Positions 38,730-48,771 of a stretch of DNA of 52,515 bases are shown here, piece after piece. Under the pieces are notes generated by a model that had not been told where the DNA came from, did no database searches, and saw nothing but the letters and a program-made list of their open reading frames with translations. The stretch is from the NCBI GenBank assembly GCA_905182265.1, contig CAJJAO010000011.1, positions 1-52,515 of the forward strand, given 5' to 3'. Both the position numbers and the translations under genes were made by a program. Origin of the DNA: a gamma proteobacterium HTCC2207 (GTDB lineage Bacteria; Pseudomonadota; Gammaproteobacteria; Pseudomonadales; Porticoccaceae). Position 1 is the first letter of the stretch; each line of letters opens with the position of its first letter.

Positions 38730-39392
38730 TCATTTTATCATCATTTTATCATTATTATAGCCAAGCCCATGGGTAAGGCACTCAGCTAATTTGTCCGTCA
38801 CCTGCTGTATGCTCGGAGGCTCGTCGACAAGGTCTTGAATCTGTGTCATGGCAACGCCCAACCCGCAGGGGTTAATACAGTGCCAAGGGGCCATATCCAT
38901 AGCCACATTAAAGTTAAGGCCATGATAGCTACAACCTTTACGAATACGTAGCCCCAGAGAGGCAATCTTGTGGCCATTGTCCACATACACTCCGGGCGCG
39001 TCACGGCGCGGACTGGCACTGATATGCCAGTGTTTTAATGTATCCACAAGAGCTTGTTCGATCAAACTTACCAGATCTCGCACGCCAATTTTCAGGCGTT
39101 TAAGGTCAACCAAGATATAGGCGGTTATCTGGCCTGGTCCATGGTAAGTCACATGGCCACCGCGATCACTTTTGATAACCGGGATATCGCCCGGGTTGAG
39201 AATATATTCCTCTTTACCCGCTTGGCCCTGAGTAAAGACCGGCTGGTGTTCAAGAAACCAAATCTCATCGGCCGTTGTCTCGTTGCGCTGTTCATTAAAC
39301 GTTTTCATCGCGTCGAAACACTGGCTGTAATCACGCAGTCCTAAATGTCGAATAATGATCGGAGATTGAGTCGGTTGAGGAATTTTAGCCAT
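38730..39392 (-). CDS. lipB: Octanoyl-ACP:protein octanoyltransferase
   Basis: LipB transfers octanoate from acyl carrier protein to the lipoyl domains that LipA then sulfurates. The 220-residue protein has [16 protein letters not shown], the [12 protein letters not shown] segment with the active lysine, and the nucleophilic cysteine in [12 protein letters not shown]. It starts two bases after the ybeD stop, in the order ybeD-lipB-lipA found in most gammaproteobacteria. Confidence 0.97.
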   Translation of the reverse strand: MAKIPQPTQSPIIIRHLGLRDYSQCFDAMKTFNEQRNETTADEIWFLEHQPVFTQGQAGKEEYILNPGDIPVIKSDRGGHVTYHGPGQITAYILVDLKRLKIGVRDLVSLIEQALVDTLKHWHISASPRRDAPGVYVDNGHKIASLGLRIRKGCSYHGLNFNVAMDMAPWHCINPCGLGVAMTQIQDLVDEPPSIQQVTDKLAECLTHGLGYNNDKMMIK

Positions 39393-39394
39393 GG

Positions 39395-39664
39395 CTACAA
39401 CACCATTTTCACTCGACTACTGGTCTTCAAATGTTCAAAAATAGCAGATAACTGCGGTTTGCCTGTGGCAGTAATCGTCAGGGTAATGGACTGCCATCGA
39501 CCCTTACTGCTATCGCGAGTGGTGATTTTTGAATGGTCAAAACCCGGGGCATGGGTGCTCATGACCAACAGCACATGTTCATGGAGTTCTGGGTGAGCCT
39601 CACCCATGACCTTTATGGGGTAGTCACAGGGAAACTCTATCTTCGGTGCTTCTGGCTCAGCCAC
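39395..39664 (-). CDS. ybeD: YbeD-like DUF493 protein
   Basis: This 89-residue protein matches the small DUF493/YbeD family: [15 protein letters not shown] at the N-terminus, then a ferredoxin-like fold ending with an FEHLK segment. The family resembles ACT-type regulatory domains. Its location beside lipB has led to the suggestion of a role in lipoate metabolism, which is unproven. It lies 10 bases after dacA. Confidence 0.9.
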   Translation of the reverse strand: MAEPEAPKIEFPCDYPIKVMGEAHPELHEHVLLVMSTHAPGFDHSKITTRDSSKGRWQSITLTITATGKPQLSAIFEHLKTSSRVKMVL

Positions 39665-39674
39665 TATTCGACCC

Positions 39675-40850
39675 TCAAGACATTAGGTTGGTAAAGAACA
39701 AAACGATCCAGTCAAAGAATCTCGACATTATGCCCGAAGCCTCTACATCAGCCTCGGCAACTAATGGCACATCAACAAGAATTTCCTCGTTTAACGTAAC
39801 CTGCAGTCTGCCCAATTCTTGGCCCCGATAAATAGGCGCTTCAATCTGCTCATCTACCAGTATGTTTGCGGCCAGCTTTTTCTGCGCACCGCGAGGGAAT
39901 GTAAGTATTACATCATCGCCAATAGTCAGGTTTAAAAACTCCTGCTGGCCATACCAAACTTTGGTGTTTTCTTTAATCAGGTCGCCAGCAGAGTAGATGA
40001 TTTTAGTATCAAAGTTACGGAAGCCATAGGACAGCAGCTTCTGGGACTCTCGGGCTCTTGAGGCGTCGTTATCGGCCCCTAGTACTACCGATATCAATCG
40101 CATACCACGACGCTGAGCCGAGGCCACCAAACAGTAGCCAGCGGCCTGGGTGTGGCCAGTCTTTAAACCATCGACACTAGTATCGCGCCACAGCAAGCGA
40201 TTGCGGTTGGGTTGGTTGATGTTGTTATGTTCAAAATATTTTTTGGAATAGATGCTGTAGTACTTGGGGTGCTCACGAATAATCGCACGGGCAATCAGTG
40301 ACAGGTCTCGCGCCGTTGTGACCATACCTTCAGCGGGGAGGCCGGTGGCATTCCTGTAGGTTGTGCTGTTCATGCCCAGCAGTTCAGCCTGCCGATTCAT
40401 GGTGTCCGAAAAAGTGTCTTCGTCACCGCTGACAAATTCGGCGAGAGCAATGGCGGCATCGTTGCCAGACTGGATAATTACGCCGTGCATAAGGTCAAGT
40501 ACCGAGACCTTGGTTCTAGGGCTTAGAAACATCGTAGAACCGTCAGTTTTAGCGCCACCGCGCTCCCAGGCATTGTCGCTAATAAGAACCTGACTCTGTT
40601 CTTCAATACGCCCGGCTTCAATTTCATTGGAGACGATATAGGTGGTCATCATCTTAGCTAGGCTTGCAGGAGGTAATCGCAAGTCGGCATTTTCTTGGGC
40701 CAACACATGACCGGTTTCCGCATCCACTAAAATCCAAGCCTTGGCCGCTAGCTCTGGCTCAGATGGGATTAATTTTTGTGCCTGAGTTGCAGAGATTGCT
40801 ATGAGGCAAAGGAAAAAAACTGCCGAGGACAGTATCCGATTTTTAAACAT
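39675..40850 (-). CDS. dacA: D-alanyl-D-alanine carboxypeptidase (PBP5/6 type)
   Basis: DacA trims the terminal D-alanine of peptidoglycan stem peptides. With the ATG at 40850 (GGTGA upstream) the protein has 391 residues: a signal peptide (about 1-25), the S11 serine peptidase with S63xxK66 (SLAK), S128-G-N and K230-T-G, and a beta-sandwich C-terminal domain. The last residues (FFDWIVLFFTNL) form the amphipathic membrane anchor. The frame is open to 40886, but that start lacks a binding site and lies close to the branched palindrome upstream. Confidence 0.95.
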   Translation of the reverse strand: MFKNRILSSAVFFLCLIAISATQAQKLIPSEPELAAKAWILVDAETGHVLAQENADLRLPPASLAKMMTTYIVSNEIEAGRIEEQSQVLISDNAWERGGAKTDGSTMFLSPRTKVSVLDLMHGVIIQSGNDAAIALAEFVSGDEDTFSDTMNRQAELLGMNSTTYRNATGLPAEGMVTTARDLSLIARAIIREHPKYYSIYSKKYFEHNNINQPNRNRLLWRDTSVDGLKTGHTQAAGYCLVASAQRRGMRLISVVLGADNDASRARESQKLLSYGFRNFDTKIIYSAGDLIKENTKVWYGQQEFLNLTIGDDVILTFPRGAQKKLAANILVDEQIEAPIYRGQELGRLQVTLNEEILVDVPLVAEADVEASGIMSRFFDWIVLFFTNLMS

Positions 40851-40888
40851 GTTGGCGTCACCGAGTATCAAAAAAATAGTGCGCATAG

Positions 40889-40948
40889 TCTAACACCACA
40901 AAGCGCTTTGTGCGCGCCTTGTAGGGGCTTTGCTAAGCCTGTGTTAGA
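40889..40948 (-). other. Branched inverted-repeat element between rlpA and dacA
   Basis: An 8-bp outer stem, TCTAACAC (40889-40896) with GTGTTAGA (40941-40948), encloses a perfect 16-base palindrome CACAAAGC-GCTTTGTG (40897-40912) and a hairpin GGCTT-TGCT-AAGCC (40926-40939). Together these fit a three-way junction. On the minus strand a T-run follows shortly, just before the dacA start region. It could be an attenuator, an RNA processing site or a mobile palindrome. Confidence 0.65.
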
Positions 40949-40993
40949 GAATAAAAGTAGAGTGGCAGTGAGTAAAAAGATGCCTGCGGCGCC

Positions 40994-41860
40994 TTACTGA
41001 ACCACCATAAAGCTAGAGATGTTAGCCAACTTCTTAAGTTGCTGTTTGACCCGTTGAAACTCGAGGTGATCGCTAATGGGGCCGATCCACACTTTGTACA
41101 GAGTATTCTTCTGCTGAACCAAAATAGGATGTTGCGTATAGCCTCTTACCTGCTTTTGTAATACCTGTGCAGGGGCGAGAGCGTCAAAGGCGCCCACCTG
41201 TAAGTAGCGGCCCTGAATAGTGAGAGGCTTCTGGTTGCTGGATTTTACCGCGGCTTTATTGCCGGTGGCGAACGGGGTCAGTACCCTATCTTGGCTACCC
41301 GAGGGGTCTATGGTTTCTATTAATACATTAGCGGTGCCCTTATCGGCATAACCCAGTTTTAGGGCAGCCACATAGGAAAGGTCGATAAGACGGTCACCGT
41401 GAAAAGGCCCGCGATCATTAATACGCACAATCACCGAACGTTTATTATCCAGGTTCGTCACTCTGGCATAGGCAGGGATTGGTAATGTCTTATGAGCCGC
41501 GGTCATGGCGTACATATCATAGACTTCGCCATTAGATGTTTTGCGGCCATGGAATTTTTTGCCATACCAAGAAGCCACCCCCTGCTCGCGATAACCTTTA
41601 CTGCTGGGCAGCAAAACATAGGTTTTGCCAAACACTCTGTAGGGGTTTTTATTGCCCGCCACCTTGATGGGCTCTACCTTGGGTATCGCGTCGGCAATGG
41701 CTGTCGTGTCTACCGCTTTGCCTGGGCCATCAGTCTGAGAGCCACCTAGACCGCCAGGCAAATTGCCCGGAAGGGTGCCACAACCTGCCATGGTTAGGCA
41801 GGTCAGCAGGGTAAGGGGTATTAGATGGAGGCGAGAATTAACAGTTTTCTGCAGAGACAC
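40994..41860 (-). CDS. rlpA: Septal-ring lytic transglycosylase-type lipoprotein RlpA
   Basis: RlpA cleaves peptide-free (denuded) glycan strands at the septum. The 288-residue lipoprotein has the lipobox TMAGC (C27), a double-psi beta-barrel domain (GVASWYGKKFHGRKTSNGE, VRINDRGPF) and a C-terminal SPOR domain (about 215-288) that binds denuded glycan. The start is GTG, with AGGAAC ahead, and lies inside the end of mltB (23-base overlap). It belongs to the elongasome cluster. Confidence 0.95.
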   Translation of the reverse strand: MSLQKTVNSRLHLIPLTLLTCLTMAGCGTLPGNLPGGLGGSQTDGPGKAVDTTAIADAIPKVEPIKVAGNKNPYRVFGKTYVLLPSSKGYREQGVASWYGKKFHGRKTSNGEVYDMYAMTAAHKTLPIPAYARVTNLDNKRSVIVRINDRGPFHGDRLIDLSYVAALKLGYADKGTANVLIETIDPSGSQDRVLTPFATGNKAAVKSSNQKPLTIQGRYLQVGAFDALAPAQVLQKQVRGYTQHPILVQQKNTLYKVWIGPISDHLEFQRVKQQLKKLANISSFMVVQ

Positions 41861-42902
41861 AGCGTTTGTTCCTAATTATTTCACTAAGCTGGTAAACAGC
41901 CATGGCATATTTGGTGCGGGGGTTGTAGCGGCCGATTACATAGAAATTGTGCAGCCCAATCCAGTATTCATCGCCGTATTTAGCCTTAAATCGCATTGGA
42001 AAGGCGGTGGTTTCAGGGTCAAATTTTTCGACCGGTTGGTAGCCCATTGCACTGAGTTCGGCGATGGTCATAGTGGGGCGTTTCATTTTATTGAGCCCCT
42101 TTTCGCTGACTTCACCTTCAATATGGGCTCGGGTCGCCACTGGCTGGTCTTTTTTCCAGCCGTGTTTAGTGAAATAGTTGGCCACACTGCCTATGGCATC
42201 GGTGGGGTTGGTCCAAATGTCGGCAAACTCATCACCATCAAAATCGACGGCATAATTACGATAGCTGTTGGGCATAAACTGGCCCCAACCCATGGCGCCG
42301 GCATAGGAACCTTTTAGTTCTAGGGGATCCTGTTTCTGCTCTCGCGCTAGCAAAAACATATGCTCAAGCTGGGTGGTAAAGAACTTCTTACGGGATTCAC
42401 GCTTTTCGGTGTAGGTGTAATAGTCAAAGGCCAGTGTGGTCAGTGCATCAATGACCTTATAGCTGCCGGTATTGCGGCCATAGTTAGTTTCGACGCCAAT
42501 AATACTGACGATAATCGCTGGGTCTACACCAAACTCCTGCTGTGCTCGCTCTAAGGTCTTTTGGTTTTCTTCCCAGAACTGCAGGCCGCGCTCAATACGC
42601 AGGTCAGAGATAAAGTGCTTTCGGTATTCAAACCAAGGTTTTACTTTTTCCGCAGGGCGGCTCATGGCTTTAACAATCGAATTCTGGTGCTCTGCATAGG
42701 ACAACCAGCCCACGATGTCTGCACGTTCGAATTTATGCTTAGTCACCATAGTGTCCACAAAGGCAGCCGCTTCAGGATGCTCGGAGTAGTCTGCAAATGA
42801 CAGGGAAGCCCATAGGCTAGCACTAACAATGAGCAGCGTTTTAGCTAATAGCTCTTTGATTGAGAGCGTTTTAATGAAAGGCTGTTTGATTAATAGTTTC
42901 AA
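41838..42902 (-). CDS. mltB: Lytic murein transglycosylase B (GH103)
   Basis: MltB cleaves the glycan strand with formation of 1,6-anhydro-MurNAc. The 354-residue protein has a signal segment (about 17-37, no lipobox, so probably soluble or differently anchored), catalytic E138 in IIGVETNYGR, and the family blocks LKGSYAGAMGWGQFMPNSY (in part) and PTDAIGSVANYF. The C-terminus shows YNPRTKYAMAVYQLS. It overlaps rodA by four bases and rlpA by 23, so translation is coupled. Confidence 0.94.
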   Translation of the reverse strand: MKLLIKQPFIKTLSIKELLAKTLLIVSASLWASLSFADYSEHPEAAAFVDTMVTKHKFERADIVGWLSYAEHQNSIVKAMSRPAEKVKPWFEYRKHFISDLRIERGLQFWEENQKTLERAQQEFGVDPAIIVSIIGVETNYGRNTGSYKVIDALTTLAFDYYTYTEKRESRKKFFTTQLEHMFLLAREQKQDPLELKGSYAGAMGWGQFMPNSYRNYAVDFDGDEFADIWTNPTDAIGSVANYFTKHGWKKDQPVATRAHIEGEVSEKGLNKMKRPTMTIAELSAMGYQPVEKFDPETTAFPMRFKAKYGDEYWIGLHNFYVIGRYNPRTKYAMAVYQLSEIIRNKRCVSAENC

Positions 42903-44038
42903 AGGTCCATCCTAATTCGTTTGGGTTCCGTGCTAATGGCCATTAGGATACCAAATCCTAAGAACAGCGCGACCACTGAAGTGCCGCCATAACTGATTAG
43001 CGGCAATGGTACGCCAACAACGGGCAGGATTCCTGACACCATGCTCATGTTGACAAAGATATAGATAAAAAAGGTCAGGCTCAGGCTGCCCGCAATCAGC
43101 CGTCCAAACTGGGACTGAGAGTTCAGCGCAATGAGCATACAGCGACCAACAAACAAAAAGTAAGCGATGCACAGGGCTAACACGCCAATTAGACCAAATT
43201 CTTCGGCCAATACAGCAATAATAAAATCCGTATGGCTTTCTGGCAAAAAGTTTAACTGGGACTGGGTGCCCTGCATCCAGCCTTTGCCCGCCAAGCCACC
43301 AGAGCCGATGGCGGTGGTGGACTGAATAATATTCCAACCAGCCCCTAATTTATCGTCTTCAGGCGACAGTAATGTCAAAACCCGCTGTTTTTGATAGTCG
43401 CGCATCACAAAGACCCACAGGGTAGGTATGGCAGCCATTACTAATAAAAACGTCGACAGCAAATAGCGTTTGCCCAGTCCTGCTAAAAACAATACGAAGA
43501 ACCCCGAGGTAAAAACTAAAATAGCCGTACCCAAGTCGGGCTGATCAACAATCAGCAATACGGGGAGAAGTATCAGAACTAGAGAGATAAAAATATGCTG
43601 GAACGAAGGGGGTATATATCGCTTACCGAGAAACGAAGAAACCATCATTGGCACAGCAACTTTCATTAACTCCGAGGGCTGAACTCTGGTCACACCCAGG
43701 TCTAGCCAGCGCTGTGCGCCTTTGGCGCCAACCCCATAAAACATAACGGCTACCAGCGCCAATAGACCGCCAATATAAAAGACTATGGCCCAGCGCTCCC
43801 AAAAGCGCACAGGAAATTGGGCGACAGTAATCATGGCAATAAACCCAAACAGCATAAATACGGCCTGACGCTTAACTAGGTAGAGGCTCTGACCGCTGGC
43901 ACTGTAGAGTACAAATAGGCCAGTCAGGCAGATGACGGCCAAAATAACCAGCAAAGGAATATCTAGGTGCATGGAGCGACTGCCACGGCGATCTCCCCCG
44001 GGGCTGTGAATACGTCTGACAAAGTCATCTCTATACAT
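42899..44038 (-). CDS. rodA: Rod-shape protein RodA (SEDS glycosyltransferase)
   Basis: RodA polymerises lipid II with PBP2 during elongation. The 379-residue protein has about ten membrane helices and the SEDS signatures: GAKGAQRWLDLG near residues 102-114, DQPDLGTAILVF, and the C-terminal PVVGVPLPLISYGGTS. It follows mrdA directly (stop-to-start contact) and overlaps mltB by four bases, the canonical rodA-mrdA arrangement. Confidence 0.97.
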   Translation of the reverse strand: MYRDDFVRRIHSPGGDRRGSRSMHLDIPLLVILAVICLTGLFVLYSASGQSLYLVKRQAVFMLFGFIAMITVAQFPVRFWERWAIVFYIGGLLALVAVMFYGVGAKGAQRWLDLGVTRVQPSELMKVAVPMMVSSFLGKRYIPPSFQHIFISLVLILLPVLLIVDQPDLGTAILVFTSGFFVLFLAGLGKRYLLSTFLLVMAAIPTLWVFVMRDYQKQRVLTLLSPEDDKLGAGWNIIQSTTAIGSGGLAGKGWMQGTQSQLNFLPESHTDFIIAVLAEEFGLIGVLALCIAYFLFVGRCMLIALNSQSQFGRLIAGSLSLTFFIYIFVNMSMVSGILPVVGVPLPLISYGGTSVVALFLGFGILMAISTEPKRIRMDL

Positions 44039-45943
44039 CTACTGAGCCACCTTAGTTACGTCGTCCTCTGCGCCAGGGGCAGCAACCATCACTTGGGTTG
44101 TCTGAACTGGTCTAGATTTCATATAGGCATCGATCACCTGTCGAGCAATCGGTGCTGCAGCTGAGCTGCCATGCTCGCCATTTTCCACAATCAGGCCAAT
44201 GGCAATCTGCGGATCATCCACCGGGGCAAAGGCGACGAACAGAGCGTGGTCCCAGTTGCGTTTATCAATTTTGGAGCTGTCATACTCTTCTTCAGCATCA
44301 ATGCTGATGACCTGGGCTGTACCGGTTTTACCCGCAATTTCGTAGTCTAGGCCCTTGCTAATGCCCTTAGCAGTGCCTCGAGGGGAATGAACCACATCTC
44401 TCATCGCCTTGTGGACATAATCCCAGTATTCGGGTTTGATTTCGATATCTGCAGCCATCGCCTCAGGCACTATGGGGACGCCATTAACGGACTGGACCAG
44501 TTGTGGCGTGACCATTTTACCTTTTGAGGCAATGCGAGCTGACATTACGGCAAGCTGCAATGGTGTGGTCAGCATGAAGCCCTGGCCAATACTTACATTA
44601 ATGGTATCGCCATTAAACCAGGCTTCTTGTCGCGCACCCTGTTTCCAAACTCTTGAGGGCATAATGCCTGGGCGTTCGCCGGGTAAATCTATACCGGTAA
44701 CACTGCCGAGGCCAAACATTTCGCTGTAACTAGATAGTAGATCGATACCAGTTTTGACGCTCATCTTGTAGAAGTACACATCGCAGGACTCAATGATGGC
44801 CTCAGCTAGGTCAACCCCGCGACCATGGCCACCGCGCTTAGAATTGTGGTCACGCCAAGGCCGTTCTATACCTTCCATAAAAAAGTAGCCGGGATCATTA
44901 ATGGTGTAATCCATGGTAATCGTATTGTTGTGCAAGCCGATTAATCCAAATAGTGGCTTTATTGTTGACCCAGGTGGGTATTGGCCGCGAATGGCACGGT
45001 CAAACATAGGTCGGTCTGAGGAGTTGATCAGCGCATCATAATTTTTTTGGCTGATACCAGAGACAAACAAATTGGGGTCGTAGCTAGGCGCACTAACGAG
45101 GCTCAAAATACCACCAGTTTTGACATCAATTGCCACTAGGGCACCCCGTTCGCCTTCAAATGCCTCATAGGCTACACGCTGAAGGCGACTATCTAGATGC
45201 ATGGTTAGACTGTCACCGGGGGTGGCGCCAACACTGTCGAGAATACGCATAACGCGACCCCGGGCATTGGTCTCTACATGTTCGCTGCCCACTTTACCCA
45301 GCAGCTGATTTTCATAGTATTTTTCGATACCAATCTTGCCAATAGAATCTGTGCCGCTGTAAGCAATGGAGTCAATGTTCTGGGTCTCGCGCTCATTAAT
45401 ACGACCCACATAGCCAACCACATGGGCAAAAAGCTCTCGGTTAGGATAAAAGCGTGTTAGCCGAGCGGTGATTTCAGCACCATTCAGACGAAACCCGTTG
45501 ACTGCCAGTATTCCGCGTTCTTGCTCGGTAAGATTAAATTTGAGAGGTGTTTGCTGAAAGGGTTTACGGCGCTTTAGGCGTTTGGTGAAGCGCTTAATAT
45601 CGTCGTCAGATATCTCGATAAGGTCGCCAATGGTACCGAGCAGCTCGTCTAGGCTCTTGGACCGCTCACGCACAATAGTGAGGTTGTAGGTGGGGCGGTT
45701 GTCGGCTAGTAATTCGCCATTGCGATCGTAGATCAGGCCACGAGACGGTGCAGCTGGCCTAACGTGAACGCGATTATTGTCGGAATGGGTAGCAAAGTTT
45801 TGGTGGCGATTGATCTGCAGATCTACGTAGCGAACAATAATAACGATAGCCAGCACAGTAATGCCAACGGCTGTAACAAACAGCCTGCCAGCAAAAATTC
45901 TGCGTTCCCGAGCGGGATCTGTAAAGGCTGAGTCATGTATCAT
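44039..45943 (-). CDS. mrdA: Penicillin-binding protein 2
   Basis: PBP2 is the class B transpeptidase of the elongation machinery. The protein has one N-terminal membrane helix, a pedestal domain (from about residue 60), and the transpeptidase with SxxK in PGSTIKPLFG and KTG in AGKTGTAQV. I start at the ATG at 45943 (634 residues, TGGAAT ahead). The frame is open to 46000, but this would overlap rlmH extensively. It follows rlmH in the order rsfS-rlmH-mrdA-rodA. Confidence 0.96.
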   Translation of the reverse strand: MIHDSAFTDPARERRIFAGRLFVTAVGITVLAIVIIVRYVDLQINRHQNFATHSDNNRVHVRPAAPSRGLIYDRNGELLADNRPTYNLTIVRERSKSLDELLGTIGDLIEISDDDIKRFTKRLKRRKPFQQTPLKFNLTEQERGILAVNGFRLNGAEITARLTRFYPNRELFAHVVGYVGRINERETQNIDSIAYSGTDSIGKIGIEKYYENQLLGKVGSEHVETNARGRVMRILDSVGATPGDSLTMHLDSRLQRVAYEAFEGERGALVAIDVKTGGILSLVSAPSYDPNLFVSGISQKNYDALINSSDRPMFDRAIRGQYPPGSTIKPLFGLIGLHNNTITMDYTINDPGYFFMEGIERPWRDHNSKRGGHGRGVDLAEAIIESCDVYFYKMSVKTGIDLLSSYSEMFGLGSVTGIDLPGERPGIMPSRVWKQGARQEAWFNGDTINVSIGQGFMLTTPLQLAVMSARIASKGKMVTPQLVQSVNGVPIVPEAMAADIEIKPEYWDYVHKAMRDVVHSPRGTAKGISKGLDYEIAGKTGTAQVISIDAEEEYDSSKIDKRNWDHALFVAFAPVDDPQIAIGLIVENGEHGSSAAAPIARQVIDAYMKSRPVQTTQVMVAAPGAEDDVTKVAQ

Positions 45944-45960
45944 TTTATAAATTCCATCGT

Positions 45961-46431
45961 CTAGCTGCGATGATACGGGTGATTGGCATTGATCGTCCAT
46001 GCTCGATAGAGCTGTTCCATCAATACAATTCTTACCAGTGGGTGGGGCAGGGTCAAATCGGACAGTGACCAGCGCATATTGGCTCGCGCGAGTATATCGG
46101 CTGACAGGCCGTCTGGGCCACCAATAACCAGGCAGACATCCTGTCCATTCATCTGCCAGCTAGCCAGATTCTGGGCTAGTTTTTCTGTACTCATGGGCTT
46201 GCCTATTACATCCAAAGCAACCACAAAATCATGCTCGCCAATGGCTTTTAAAAGCCCCTGACTCTCTGCCTCAATAGCTTTTGCTGGGGGCTGATTTTTG
46301 CCCCGGACACCCAATGGGATTTCAGTTGCCTGCACACGCAGCTCTGGCGGCATGCGCTTGCCATATTCCTGGCAGCCAGACTCTACCCAAGCGGGCATGC
46401 GGGTGCCGACAACTAACAGCTTAAGCTTCAT
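45961..46431 (-). CDS. rlmH: 23S rRNA (pseudouridine1915-N3)-methyltransferase RlmH
   Basis: RlmH is a minimal SPOUT enzyme methylating pseudouridine 1915 in helix 69 of assembled 70S ribosomes. The 156-residue protein has the start MKLKLLVVGTRMPAW, the SAM loop CLVIGGPDGLS, LTLPHPLVRIVLMEQLYRAW and the invariant C-terminal HPYHRS. It lies 9 bases after rsfS; the two are a fixed pair in bacteria. Confidence 0.97.
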   Translation of the reverse strand: MKLKLLVVGTRMPAWVESGCQEYGKRMPPELRVQATEIPLGVRGKNQPPAKAIEAESQGLLKAIGEHDFVVALDVIGKPMSTEKLAQNLASWQMNGQDVCLVIGGPDGLSADILARANMRWSLSDLTLPHPLVRIVLMEQLYRAWTINANHPYHRS

Positions 46432-46440
46432 GGTACTTGA

Positions 46441-46830
46441 CTACTGATCGCTCTCAGGAGCACCCAGTATCGCATCACGATCGCCGAAACGATCGTCTGG
46501 GTGATCGCCGGGACGCAGAGTCCACAGGCGCTCAAGGTCATAAAACTCTCGGGTAGCTGGCAGCATGACATGGACGATAACATCGCCAAAATCGACCAGA
46601 ATCCACTCTGAGGTATCGTCACCCTCAACACCAATCAGTATATGGCCTGCTTTTTTTGCATCGACCACGACACTGTTGGCCAATGACTTTACCTGGCGAT
46701 TTGAATTGCCCGTAGCAACCACCATGGTATCCATCAAGCCAGTCAGCTCACGCACGTCAATAGTGGTGATATTAGTGGCCTTAATCTCTTCAAGGGCGTT
46801 GATAACAATGTCTTTAAGGGCTTGCGTCAT
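46441..46830 (-). CDS. rsfS: Ribosome silencing factor RsfS
   Basis: RsfS binds L14 of the large subunit and blocks joining when nutrients are low. The 129-residue protein shows the family pattern LKDIVINALEEIKATNI, DTMVVATGNSNRQVKSLA, and WILVDFGDVIVHVM. The C-terminus (LRPGDHPDDRFGDRDA) is somewhat longer than in E. coli and is polar. It is 9 bases after nadD. Confidence 0.97.
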   Translation of the reverse strand: MTQALKDIVINALEEIKATNITTIDVRELTGLMDTMVVATGNSNRQVKSLANSVVVDAKKAGHILIGVEGDDTSEWILVDFGDVIVHVMLPATREFYDLERLWTLRPGDHPDDRFGDRDAILGAPESDQ

Positions 46831-46839
46831 AGCAATTAT

Positions 46840-47472
46840 TTACTCATATAAATGATGTTGTTGAATATAATCGACCACTGCATCAGGGGTCATAAATTGT
46901 ATATTTTCACCGCGTGCTAACTTGCGACGAATCTCGGTCGATGACAGGTCTAGCATTGTCAGCTCACAAAAATGTATTTTGCCTCCCGAGGACTGCCTTA
47001 AACTGGGCAAATCGTCACAGCGGTGCGCGTCAATCCAATCGGCCAAGGGCCCAGGTTGGGGAAGCGCCGAGTCTGGTCTTGAAGAGACCACAATATGGCA
47101 GTGGTTAAGCAGTTCCTGCCATTGCTGCCAGGTATCTATCTTTGCCAGGGCGTCCATACCAAGGCAGAAAAATAACGGCTGCTGGGTGCCAATCTGTTCT
47201 CGCACCAACTTCAATGTATCTATGCTGTAGCTCGGCTCTGGCCGCTGCAACTCTAAATCATCGGCCACCAGCACAGACTGGTTGGCAAGTGCCACCTGTA
47301 ACATCTCCAGCCGCTGCAGAGCAGTTGCCTGAGGTGTGCCGCGGTGGGGCGGAAAAGCACAGGGCATAAGCCGAATGCTATCTACTTGCAATAGCTCGGC
47401 AAGCTCGGCGGCAACCCTCAGGTGACCAATATGCACTGGGTTAAACGTGCCACCAAACAGAGCGACGGCCAT
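46840..47472 (-). CDS. nadD: Nicotinate-nucleotide adenylyltransferase
   Basis: NadD adenylates nicotinate mononucleotide to deamido-NAD. The 210-residue protein starts at the ATG at 47472, immediately after the proA stop, giving the conserved MAVALFGGTFNPVHIGHL with the T/HxGH adenylyltransferase motif. The C-terminal SSTEIR motif is present. The open frame to 47577 inside proA is unlikely to be used. Confidence 0.96.
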   Translation of the reverse strand: MAVALFGGTFNPVHIGHLRVAAELAELLQVDSIRLMPCAFPPHRGTPQATALQRLEMLQVALANQSVLVADDLELQRPEPSYSIDTLKLVREQIGTQQPLFFCLGMDALAKIDTWQQWQELLNHCHIVVSSRPDSALPQPGPLADWIDAHRCDDLPSLRQSSGGKIHFCELTMLDLSSTEIRRKLARGENIQFMTPDAVVDYIQQHHLYE

Positions 47473-47473
47473 G

Positions 47474-48730
47474 TTATTGACGGATCTGCCCGTCGCCAAA
47501 GACAATCCATTTTTGGCTGGTAAGGCCCTCAAGGCCCACGGGGCCGCGAGCATGGATTTTGTCGGTGGAAATACCAATTTCTGCCCCTAGGCCATATTCA
47601 AAACCATCGGCAAAGCGGGTCGAGGCATTGATCATTACCGAGCTAGAATCTACCTCAGCAATAAAGCGTCGGCCGCGATTAAAGTCTTCGGTGACAATCG
47701 AGTCTGTGTGCTGGGAACCGTATTGATTGATATGCTCAATCGCCTCGTCGAGGCCAGTGACAACTTTGATCGACACAATAGGGGCTAAATACTCTTCAGC
47801 CCAATCCTGCTCAGTAGCTGGCCCTATGCTATTTAAAATGGCTCGAGACTTTTCACAGCCACGCATCTCCACGGCTTTTTCGAAATAAATTTTGCCCAAC
47901 TCGGGCAGCACCTTTGCGACCACAGACTCAGCTATTAAAAGAGACTCCATGGCGTTACAAACTCCGTAACGGTGGGTCTTGGCATTGTCGGCAATCGCGA
48001 TGGCTTTTTTAAGGTCAGCGCGGTCATCGATATAGACATGACAGTTGCCATCCAAATGTTTAATGACGGGCACTCGAGCATCGGCGCTAACTCGTTTAAT
48101 CAAGCTTTTGCCGCCTCGGGGCACAATGACATCAACATAGTCAGTCATGGTGATCAGCTCGCCAACCGCATCTCGGTCAATGGTATTAACCACCTGTACG
48201 GCGGTTTCTGGCAATCCAGTAGCGGCAAGACCCTGAGAAATACAACGGGCAATAGCGCGATTGGAGTTAATGGCCTCACTGCCACCGCGCAATATGGTGG
48301 CATTGCCTGATTTTAGGCACAGGCTTGCTGCGTCAAGAGTCACATTGGGGCGTGATTCATAAATAATACCAACCACACCGAGGGGTACACGCATTTTGCC
48401 TAGCTGAATGCCGCTGGGCCGATAGCCCATGTCGGTAATCTCGCCCACGGGATCCTGCAGTGAAGCAACCTGGTGTAAACCGTCGATCATGCTAGAAATT
48501 CGTTCGTCATTGAGCGCCAAACGATCGAGAAGGGCATCATCAAGGCCCTTGCTGCGGCCATTTTCCATATCCAGTTCATTGGCTGACAAAAGATCAGCTC
48601 GGCTGTTATTAACGGCTTCGGCTATGGCCAACAATGCATTATTTTTAATAGCCGAGCCGGCACGGGCAAGCACTCGAGATGACTCTCGAGCGGCAACACC
48701 AACAGACTGCATATAGGCTTTAACTTGCAT
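47474..48730 (-). CDS. proA: Gamma-glutamyl phosphate reductase
   Basis: ProA reduces gamma-glutamyl phosphate to glutamate semialdehyde in proline synthesis. The 418-residue aldehyde-dehydrogenase-like protein has [20 protein letters not shown] (in the first half), the nucleophilic cysteine in [12 protein letters not shown] and the C-terminal [18 protein letters not shown]. It is the first gene of the minus-strand cluster that leads to the elongasome genes. proB is not nearby. Confidence 0.97.
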   Translation of the reverse strand: MQVKAYMQSVGVAARESSRVLARAGSAIKNNALLAIAEAVNNSRADLLSANELDMENGRSKGLDDALLDRLALNDERISSMIDGLHQVASLQDPVGEITDMGYRPSGIQLGKMRVPLGVVGIIYESRPNVTLDAASLCLKSGNATILRGGSEAINSNRAIARCISQGLAATGLPETAVQVVNTIDRDAVGELITMTDYVDVIVPRGGKSLIKRVSADARVPVIKHLDGNCHVYIDDRADLKKAIAIADNAKTHRYGVCNAMESLLIAESVVAKVLPELGKIYFEKAVEMRGCEKSRAILNSIGPATEQDWAEEYLAPIVSIKVVTGLDEAIEHINQYGSQHTDSIVTEDFNRGRRFIAEVDSSSVMINASTRFADGFEYGLGAEIGISTDKIHARGPVGLEGLTSQKWIVFGDGQIRQ

Positions 48731-48771
48731 GGTTCGTAATCAGCTACAATCGACTTTATTAAGAGGTCGGC

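Noticed and set aside
41763..42317. 184-residue plus-strand frame opposite mltB and rlpA
   Set aside because: Antisense shadow; no ribosome site or known domain, and mltB is certain.
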